64,000 nucleotides of DNA from positions 16,783 through 80,782 of the forward strand of contig JARQWU010000021.1 of NCBI GenBank assembly GCA_040182905.1, given 5' to 3'. Shown piece after piece: positions 57,606-64,000 of the stretch (the stretch's first letter is position 1; each line of letters opens with the position of its first letter). A model generated the notes under the pieces. It did not search any database. It was not told the origin of the DNA and worked only from the letters and a program-made list of their open reading frames with translations. Position numbers and translations under genes: made by a program. This DNA is from Barthelona sp. PAP020 (Eukaryota > Metamonada: BaSk clade).

Positions 57606-60600
57606 TTAACTCAACCAAAATTCTTTAACTAAACCTTCTAATTCAACTTTCATTCTATGAATTAAAGCAAATGTATTTCGAACCCCAAAAACTGGTTTCT
57701 TTTTGCTGTTATTTATATCTCCACAAACAATCAAATCTTTAAGATTGGGTATTATCGCTTTTTGTGGTAAAAATTTGGGAACTTTCCAAATGATACCGAT
57801 TGAAGAAAATTCACGATTAAAACAGATGTGGCAATCATCAGAGAACTTTGAGGCAAAATTGTTGCAAGCCATTTCTAGGATATTGAAATTGAAAAGTAAA
57901 TTCTCATGGGTGAATTCTTTGACCAAAGTTAAATCCATGTTCTTGAATTTAGAATCTGAATTTTGAATATCAAAAGGGTTTCTCAAATAGAAAATGATAT
58001 CAAAGGTATTTCTGGCAATTTCTTCATCAAAGGCTAACATAGAAGTTGCAGTTTTTTCTCCAGCAATTATTTTTCCTTGAGAAACATTCTTCAAAAGTTC
58101 CAAATGTTTGGTAGCAAGATCAACAAATCTCAGAATTGTTTCTTTGTCAATAGATTTGGTGAACACTTCACCATCCAAATCAAAATCTGTATGTAAATAA
58201 ATATGAGGATACTGTTCAATATTTTCATATACTTTTTTGATAACATCTTTCAAGTCTTTTGAATAATCAGGAAATTCATTGGTCAAAAAGAAATGATTGT
58301 TGAAACTGTGACCGACCGAAACAAGAGAAATAGCTTTGAATGTTTGAATGATAATTTGATAAACTGACAAACATGATCGGGATAAAGCCCTTGCGTTATC
58401 CTGAAAAATGGCTAACACAAGCAGTTCCATTGCCTCATCACAAATATTTAACCAATGTGAATCTTTCCAAGTCTTTAGCCAACGAATTGCAACACCAATT
58501 TCAGGAACTTTGGCTATTGCACTTTCAACAAATGTGTGTAGTCTGGGAATAATGACGTTGGTTCTCATATAATTGTCCAATTCAATATTTTCTTTGTTTT
58601 GTTCATTTTGAACCTTCATCAAGAAAGCCATTCTTGGAACAAAAATGTGAATGTTAAAGGCAATACCATTCAAAATAATAATTATTTCATTTCGTTTGAC
58701 TACACTAAACAGGGTCTGACCATATAATTTCGAATATTGGTCTCTTAATTGAGCTTGCATTTGAACATAAAACCCAGATAAAATGACATTCATCGCATTG
58801 ATATCATCAGGCCATGATCCACTGTGAACCATTTCCATAACAACTCCATACGTGGGAACATTCATTTGAACATCTTCAATTGGCATTTGCAATGGCTCAA
58901 TCATATAGGCACAACTACCTCTTAATACGTCACTGATTGCTGAAACACGTTTAACTTGCAAAGGTAATTTCAATTTAAATAAAATAGAAGACAATCTAGC
59001 AAATGACGTGGCAGCAACATCATATGAACCCAAATTTCTTCTGAAAATATCAGGGGTTCTCACACTCAATTCATAATCTTCGCTGGTATCTTCCAAAGAA
59101 CTAACACCATCATCATAAAATAACCTGGTCAATAAGTAATCAACCACAGTAACCAAAGTGCTAATACTAGTGGTATTTTCATCAAACACAACAGTTTCTA
59201 ATTGGTTACCATCTTCAAATGCTCTAATTTCACTGACACTACCCCAAAAGTCTCTAAATTTGTTACCTGCATTAGTTTGGGTTGGAGGTCCCTTCAACAA
59301 AGTCGAATGCATTTCTTGTTCATTGAAAGAGAAATAAAACACAATTTCATCTTCAAATATCTCGTAATACACATCAGTAATAAGAGAAACGTTCGTGTTC
59401 AAACTTTGAACAAATTTTGTCAAAACATGCATTTGAAAATATGCATCCAGACAGAATTTTTTCAATTCTTCTTTTAAAGAACCATTGCACTGATGCCATC
59501 TTTCCAACAATCCTTTTAGAGATATGCAAGCATCAAACCTAACGTAAGAGGGTCGACTTTGCAAAAAGAGTTCTTTAAAAACAAACTCTCCATTTAGCTC
59601 ATCATGTCTCATTAAAAGTTCCAAAGATGAACTCATTAGTCGTTCATATTCACTTAAAACGTTCAATGTAATAGGATATAACAAATTCTTACCTTGATAT
59701 AACAAACAACCAAATCCCAAATCTTTAAACTGCTCAATGTCTGAGGTATCCATTTTTTCATTTTCTCTCAATAACTTCATTCTTTCAACTGTTCCCATAT
59801 CTTCAGGTATTTTTCTGCCACCAAGACTAAACCCCTTGGAAAATGAACCATCACTAATGAACTTTAAGACTATTCTCATAATTTCAATGGGACTTGAGTA
59901 TTTATTGATAATTCCCTTCTTGTTCACAGCAAGGATTGTGCACTCAAAGAGATGTTCAGACAAGGGTAAATTGCATGTATTATTCCACTTTTTTAACAAA
60001 AACATCCCATTTGACAGGGCAGGAATGTTCTTAAATAAGGGTTTCAATAATTCATTCAATTGCAAACTCATTTGCAAACGTTGCAATTCTAAATTATAAA
60101 TAATTGTACCTTGTACTTTATCATCATCCTCATATTCTTCTTCTCCACCAAATATATTGTTCAAAAAATTTGCTTTCACATTTTTAGCATCCAAACCAAC
60201 TCTATTCATATAAAGTTCAGGAATTAATGCATCAATCTTCAATAAAAAGCTCTTTTTATCTTGGTAAAAACATTTGACCGTAATAGTAGGGACTAATTTG
60301 TTGGTTTCATAAAAAAATTCAACTTCCTCAGAAATATTAAGTAATAAAGACGCTAAATGAGCTTGATAAATCGAAAGCTTATCAAAAACTAAATAATTTC
60401 GATAGTCTTTGTTGTCAAAACATTGTTCACCATACAACGCGTATAAATGAATAATTGGATCTTTTTTTGATGTGTAGTTGTATAAATATTCACCGTATAA
60501 GGAATATTCAGGCTTTTGAAAATTCAACATTCTTTTGTCCAATTTTTCCATGTTGTTTCTCAGTATTTTATCTTCAAAAACATTTGGATATTCAGTAAAA

Positions 60601-60746
60601 AAGGTATTCATATGACATTTAACTGAATCAATACCATCTAAAAAGGGGGATATTTTGGTTTTGAAAAACTCAAATATGTTGTTGAATTGCTTACTCGTTA
60701 TTATCTCCTTGCCTAAAATATCATTTTCAATCAGTTGGTTCAACAT
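57606..60746 (-). CDS. NOL6: Nucleolar RNA-associated protein NOL6/UTP22 (Nrap)
   Basis: A 1046-residue protein, ATG 60746. It matches the Nrap family over much of its length: the N-terminal nucleotidyltransferase-like domains, the central GVAIRWLKTWKDSHWL segment, and the FMKVQ..ENVIIP-like region near residues 700-760. The family is about 1100-1200 residues and belongs to the small-subunit processome (UTP-C subcomplex with Rrp7), which organises early 18S pre-rRNA. The nucleotidyltransferase folds are thought to be catalytically inactive. There is no frameshift. It is one of several ribosome-biogenesis genes in the window. Confidence 0.88.
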   Translation of the reverse strand: MLNQLIENDILGKEIITSKQFNNIFEFFKTKISPFLDGIDSVKCHMNTFFTEYPNVFEDKILRNNMEKLDKRMLNFQKPEYSLYGEYLYNYTSKKDPIIHLYALYGEQCFDNKDYRNYLVFDKLSIYQAHLASLLLNISEEVEFFYETNKLVPTITVKCFYQDKKSFLLKIDALIPELYMNRVGLDAKNVKANFLNNIFGGEEEYEDDDKVQGTIIYNLELQRLQMSLQLNELLKPLFKNIPALSNGMFLLKKWNNTCNLPLSEHLFECTILAVNKKGIINKYSSPIEIMRIVLKFISDGSFSKGFSLGGRKIPEDMGTVERMKLLRENEKMDTSDIEQFKDLGFGCLLYQGKNLLYPITLNVLSEYERLMSSSLELLMRHDELNGEFVFKELFLQSRPSYVRFDACISLKGLLERWHQCNGSLKEELKKFCLDAYFQMHVLTKFVQSLNTNVSLITDVYYEIFEDEIVFYFSFNEQEMHSTLLKGPPTQTNAGNKFRDFWGSVSEIRAFEDGNQLETVVFDENTTSISTLVTVVDYLLTRLFYDDGVSSLEDTSEDYELSVRTPDIFRRNLGSYDVAATSFARLSSILFKLKLPLQVKRVSAISDVLRGSCAYMIEPLQMPIEDVQMNVPTYGVVMEMVHSGSWPDDINAMNVILSGFYVQMQAQLRDQYSKLYGQTLFSVVKRNEIIIILNGIAFNIHIFVPRMAFLMKVQNEQNKENIELDNYMRTNVIIPRLHTFVESAIAKVPEIGVAIRWLKTWKDSHWLNICDEAMELLVLAIFQDNARALSRSCLSVYQIIIQTFKAISLVSVGHSFNNHFFLTNEFPDYSKDLKDVIKKVYENIEQYPHIYLHTDFDLDGEVFTKSIDKETILRFVDLATKHLELLKNVSQGKIIAGEKTATSMLAFDEEIARNTFDIIFYLRNPFDIQNSDSKFKNMDLTLVKEFTHENLLFNFNILEMACNNFASKFSDDCHICFNREFSSIGIIWKVPKFLPQKAIIPNLKDLIVCGDINNSKKKPVFGVRNTFALIHRMKVELEGLVKEFWLS

Positions 60747-60959
60747 AACAAAAAGTTTTGACCAATAAAAAGAATCAACTTTGAAAAACTACAATTCTAT
60801 TTTCTCAATTGTTGAATTTCGAGAGTGATTGGTTAAATCTGTCATGAATAATAAAGAACAAACTTTTATTGGGAAGAAAAAAAGTGAAATGAAATTATCT
60901 GTTTATTAAAAAAAAAGTTTCCACCTTCAGAAAACATGCTGTACATTATAATTTGCTAT

Positions 60960-63113
60960 TTAAAAGCCCGAAGCAGCAGCGTCAATAACTCGATCGATTT
61001 CTTTTTGTAAAAGAGGAGGAATTCCAGGAACAGCAACTTCCAAGAACCCTCTAACAATAGCTGCGGTGGCTTGATCTTCAGTAAGGCCACGAGACATCAA
61101 ATAAGTAATTTTATCCTTACCAATACGTCCAACAGAAGCTTCATGGGACAATTCACAACCTTCTAAATTACCATCAATTTGAGGTATTGCCAAAACAACA
61201 CCATCTTTCACAATCCTATTTTCATCACAAACTTTTTCTTTGCAAATATCCTGTGACACACAACCGTCACATTTAGTTTTGATCAGGTTTTCACCAAATG
61301 TATCCCTTTTCATAATTAATCCTTGACATTCAACATGACCTGAACAATCAAACCCATTACCAATAATATGAGCCTTCATTATGTTCTTTGAATTGTTCAA
61401 ACTGATTCCACGAGAACTGATTTGACCAGAAGTTCCTTCACCATTTAAAATAATACGTGATCCAGCATCAATAACTGAATCTGGATGTGTGACCATAATT
61501 GAAGAAAAATGAGCTTTGGCATTTTTTCCATTTAAATGTGCAGTAGGATACATATTAACATGTTTAACAGGGGCTAAACATACATAATTAGACATGAAAT
61601 GACCTTCATCATCAACAACAGCAACAGAACGAGGTTTGACATCGATTTTTTCGTTCCAAGCATGGATCATTGTAAAACTAAGAGATGCATTCTTTCCAAC
61701 AAAAAATTCTGAAATACCATAATGAGAACCATCAGCGTGCGTTCCACAAGTACAACCGGAAACAACATGTAATTTTGAGTTTTCACAAGCAATAAGAATG
61801 TTATGAACAACTTGAATATTACTAGAATCCATATGAAGATTAGCTTGAACTGGAAACTCAGCTTGTGCCCCAGGATGTGCAATAATACAATAACCATTAA
61901 CATAATGCAATTGTTCTTGTTCATAAACATGTTTTGTAACATCATCTTTATCCTTATCAACTAATGTCCATAATTTCTCACGAACAAAATCATATTTTTC
62001 AATAGCTTCAGCCATTGGTATGATTTCAATACCATTTTGTGCTTGAGATGTAGTAATTCCAAGAGAATTATCTGTTTGCAAAAATACACCATTTGCATTT
62101 GGTACATGAATAATTTCTGGATGCTCCTCTTCTAAATCAAGTGTAATTCCAGTTTTTTTTACAAAATCAGTCTTTTGTTTGGATAAATCGGCCAAACCAA
62201 AAGAATCTGTGTCCATAGCAAAATTTAAAGCTGAATCATCATTAATATTAAGTTTGATAGGTTTAGATTTAGAGGCAACAGTTTTTTCAGTTGATTTTGT
62301 TGAAATGATTGGTTCGTTCTTCAATTGTTCAATCAACTCTTGTTGTTTAGAAACTACACTTCGACACCTACAATTGGTAGATGTACAACTGGAACAACTA
62401 CGATATCCACCTTTTTTAATATTTCTTAAAATACATCTGGGATTGCCACTACAGCGAAGCATTCCATCATCCATAACATGTCCAACATCACCATCAATAT
62501 AATCAAGAATATGTCCGGTATGAGTGATTATAAGAGCAGACCTGTTTCTGAAACCAATTTGGGCCGTGGTAGAATTTAGAAGATCAGCAATAATGTTTCC
62601 AATAAGTTCAATATTTTCAACATCAACCCCACTTTCAGGTTCATCTAACATTAAGAAAGATGGATTTTGCAATAACAATTGTAATGTCTCTGATCTTTTA
62701 ATTTCACCTCCAGAAAGTCCACCATTTATGTCTCTATGTAATAATTTAGACGTGTTTGTACGAGAAGAGAATTCAGAAAAATCTTGATCTGAAAGAAAAG
62801 AACAAAATCTTTCCAACTTTAAGCCAGGAATAGTTGGTGGTCTTTGGAACATCATACCAACACCAGCACGTGCTCGCTGATCTGTTGTCATGGAAGTGAC
62901 ATCAACACCATCAATAACAATTCTCCCTTTCGTTATTGTATAATCACCAGTGCCCATAATAGCATTTAACAAAGTTGATTTCCCAGAACCATTTGAACCA
63001 AAAAGAACATGAACTTCTCCTTTTTTAATTGTTAAATTGATTCCATGAAGAATTTCCCTTTCATCACAAGAAACATGAAGATCTTCAATAAGAATAGTTA
63101 TATCGTTATTCAT
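60960..63113 (-). CDS. SufCB: SufC-SufB fusion protein (Fe-S cluster assembly)
   Basis: A single 717-residue ORF from ATG 63113 joins two proteins that are separate in bacteria. Residues 1-235 are SufC, an ABC ATPase with Walker A GSNGSGKST (39-47), signature LSGGE (133-137), Walker B LMLDEPESG (154-162) and the H-loop His198. A Cys-rich joint follows (GYRSCSSC and TNCRCR, about 237-251), then SufB from about residue 290 with a beta-helix core and the conserved DEASVGRIG-like ending (here SHEASVGRIG, about 668-677), plus a CDGCVSQDICKEKVC segment. SufB and SufC (with SufD) assemble Fe-S clusters. From memory, such fusions occur in Blastocystis, Proteromonas, Pygsuia and Stygiella, related to methanogen SufC and SufB. 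No mitochondrial targeting sequence is visible. SufD, SufS and SufE are not in this window. Confidence 0.96.
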   Translation of the reverse strand: MNNDITILIEDLHVSCDEREILHGINLTIKKGEVHVLFGSNGSGKSTLLNAIMGTGDYTITKGRIVIDGVDVTSMTTDQRARAGVGMMFQRPPTIPGLKLERFCSFLSDQDFSEFSSRTNTSKLLHRDINGGLSGGEIKRSETLQLLLQNPSFLMLDEPESGVDVENIELIGNIIADLLNSTTAQIGFRNRSALIITHTGHILDYIDGDVGHVMDDGMLRCSGNPRCILRNIKKGGYRSCSSCTSTNCRCRSVVSKQQELIEQLKNEPIISTKSTEKTVASKSKPIKLNINDDSALNFAMDTDSFGLADLSKQKTDFVKKTGITLDLEEEHPEIIHVPNANGVFLQTDNSLGITTSQAQNGIEIIPMAEAIEKYDFVREKLWTLVDKDKDDVTKHVYEQEQLHYVNGYCIIAHPGAQAEFPVQANLHMDSSNIQVVHNILIACENSKLHVVSGCTCGTHADGSHYGISEFFVGKNASLSFTMIHAWNEKIDVKPRSVAVVDDEGHFMSNYVCLAPVKHVNMYPTAHLNGKNAKAHFSSIMVTHPDSVIDAGSRIILNGEGTSGQISSRGISLNNSKNIMKAHIIGNGFDCSGHVECQGLIMKRDTFGENLIKTKCDGCVSQDICKEKVCDENRIVKDGVVLAIPQIDGNLEGCELSHEASVGRIGKDKITYLMSRGLTEDQATAAIVRGFLEVAVPGIPPLLQKEIDRVIDAAASGF

Positions 63114-63262
63114 CTATTTTGTGTTATCAATAAAAAAAACAAATGAGAAAACACTTGAAAACAAAAATTTGAAAGGGTCATCAGCTTTTCAATCAAGATA
63201 ATTCTGGAACAATTTTTTTTTTCAATTAATGATTGACATTTGAAGATTTTTTGATTAATTTA
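63114..63262. promoter_or_regulatory. Divergent spacer, SufCB / SIVA-like gene
   Basis: 149 bp between divergent start codons, containing a T10 tract on the plus strand. A four-codon uORF starts at 63229, upstream of the SIVA-like ATG. Confidence 0.4.
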
Positions 63263-63562
63263 ATGTCTAATCCATTTATTGGTAAAAGAAGATTTCCTTT
63301 TATCGATTATGATTTACCTTTGAAATATTTCAATTATGAAAATTATTTGAAGACAAAAAAACCAATCCATTTGAAAAAAAATGAAGATCAGTGTATTGAT
63401 TGTGGTTCAAAGAGATTTCTTCAAAAATGTTCTTTTTGTGAATTTTCTTTTTGTGAAAATTGTTTGCAAATTTGCAAAGATTGTGATGTAAAAATATGTG
63501 AATTGTGTTTAGTAGCTGAAGAAATGAGATTTTTAGGTGATATTTGTTCAAATTGCGTTTAA
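63263..63562 (+). CDS. SIVA-like cysteine-rich zinc-binding protein
   Basis: The frame opens at TTG, but ATG 63263 starts a 99-residue protein. The C-terminal ~55 residues have a Cys pattern (C-x2-C-x8-C-x2-C-x4-C-x2-C-x3-C-x2-C-x4-C-x2-C-x12-C-x2-C) that closely matches the C-terminal domain of SIVA1; only the x12 spacing differs slightly. Human SIVA is 175 residues, so this copy keeps only the Cys-rich half plus a short N-terminus (FIGKRRFPFIDYDLPLKYF). In animals SIVA is pro-apoptotic, but its protist relatives have no known role. Many zinc-finger proteins have similar Cys spacing, so the name is provisional. Confidence 0.6.
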   Translation: MSNPFIGKRRFPFIDYDLPLKYFNYENYLKTKKPIHLKKNEDQCIDCGSKRFLQKCSFCEFSFCENCLQICKDCDVKICELCLVAEEMRFLGDICSNCV

Positions 63563-63965
63563 CTACTTATTTGTTTTTTGAAAGTGTGTAATTTTCATTT
63601 TTCAATTATTTTATTTGTTTTTGATCAATATTTTTTTATTTAAATTTAAAAATCTTTTCTGTCTTGATAAAATCGGATTGTCTTGTTTTCTATTTTGAAC
63701 AATTTTATTGCATATAGTTTGAAATATTTTTGACACTTTTGTTTGCAGGTAAAGTTTTTTGTAAATTGTTTTTTTTTTTTGATTTTGTTTGAATGATTGA
63801 ATTTTTGATGGAATATAAACTCCAAGTTTTTCAGCAATTAAAGTTCTATATTATTATATTAGGGCAATTTTTATCATTGTAAATGTGAAGTATTTCAAAT
63901 TCCTCATTGAAGAGTTAGTGATTTGAAGAATTCATGGGTGTTTTTTTTTTTTTTTTCAATTTCAA
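63563..63965. other. Intergenic region, homopolymer-rich
   Basis: About 400 bp after the SIVA-like gene with long T tracts, the last immediately before the next ATG. No gene seen. Confidence 0.5.
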
Positions 63966-64000
63966 ATGGAAACACTTCTAGAACAAGGCAAAGAATATTT
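63966..64000 (+). CDS. Possible start of a further ORF, cut at window edge
   Basis: ATG at 63966 follows a long T tract and CAATTTCAA, a context seen before other genes here. The first residues METLLEQGKEY stay open to the edge. Too short to identify. Confidence 0.35.
   Translation, partial: METLLEQGKEY

Noticed and set aside
63646-63837. Minus-strand 63-codon ORF near the window end
   Set aside because: Low-complexity Lys/Phe composition in an intergenic region.

Overview
The window is nuclear DNA from an AT-rich, gene-dense, intron-poor unicellular eukaryote. It shows ATG-started eukaryotic ORFs on both strands, spacers usually of 50-550 bp, homopolymer-rich intergenic DNA, and a few very short GT-AG introns. 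The best lineage marker is a fused SufC-SufB protein (60960-63113). From memory, this fusion is known only from a few oxygen-poor protists (Blastocystis and Proteromonas, Pygsuia, Stygiella) and was attributed to transfer from methanogenic archaea. A lebercilin-like coiled-coil protein and a KIF1-binding protein point to a cell with cilia or flagella and kinesins. A breviate or other anaerobic free-living flagellate would fit, but the species cannot be named from this sequence. No tRNA, rRNA, CRISPR array, transposon or viral gene was recognised.

Layout. 1-2707: the 5' part of a UFD2/UBE4 ubiquitin E4 ligase, leaving the window inside its U-box. 3204-9000: a CIPK-like kinase with a NAF motif and a glycine-rich repeat tail, then glucosamine-6-phosphate synthase. 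9248-18279: an unrecognised 1030-residue protein, an importin-7-like karyopherin and the nucleolar GTPase NOG2. 18569-23193: a coiled-coil protein, a Ser-Glu repeat protein with an in-frame TAG, and a polo-like kinase. 23760-29222: a lipase-like hydrolase, a helical-repeat protein, RIO1 kinase and dolichol kinase. 29406-38407: a kelch-BTB protein, a WD40 protein and a UBR-box/RING E3. 38538-41962: KRTCAP2 (spliced), two tandem BRX1 paralogues, SRP9 (spliced) and a probably spliced coiled-coil protein. 41977-47187: KIFBP, an unknown, a cysteine-rich ATP-grasp protein and a two-TM protein. 47534-54750: a secreted multi-saposin protein (spliced), a pseudokinase with a polo-box-like tail, a lebercilin-like protein and profilin. 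55036-64000: SEY1/RHD3 GTPase, NOL6/UTP22, SufCB, a SIVA-like zinc protein and the start of one more ORF.

Functional themes. Ribosome biogenesis is prominent (NOG2, RIO1, BRX1 twice, NOL6). ER and secretory functions recur (SRP9, KRTCAP2 of oligosaccharyltransferase, dolichol kinase, SEY1, the secreted saposin protein), as do ubiquitin ligases (UFD2, UBR). These look like scattered housekeeping genes, not an operon-like system. Several pairs are divergent with start codons only about 20-50 bp apart, so promoters must be very compact.

The points most worth a second look are SufCB, the pseudokinase with a polo-box-like end, the CIPK-type kinase outside plants, the altered isomerase loop of GFAT, the truncated BRX1 duplicate, the ATP-grasp protein and the interrupted Ser-Glu gene. 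Many ORFs opened from non-ATG codons; their starts were moved to the first convincing ATG or explained by an intron.
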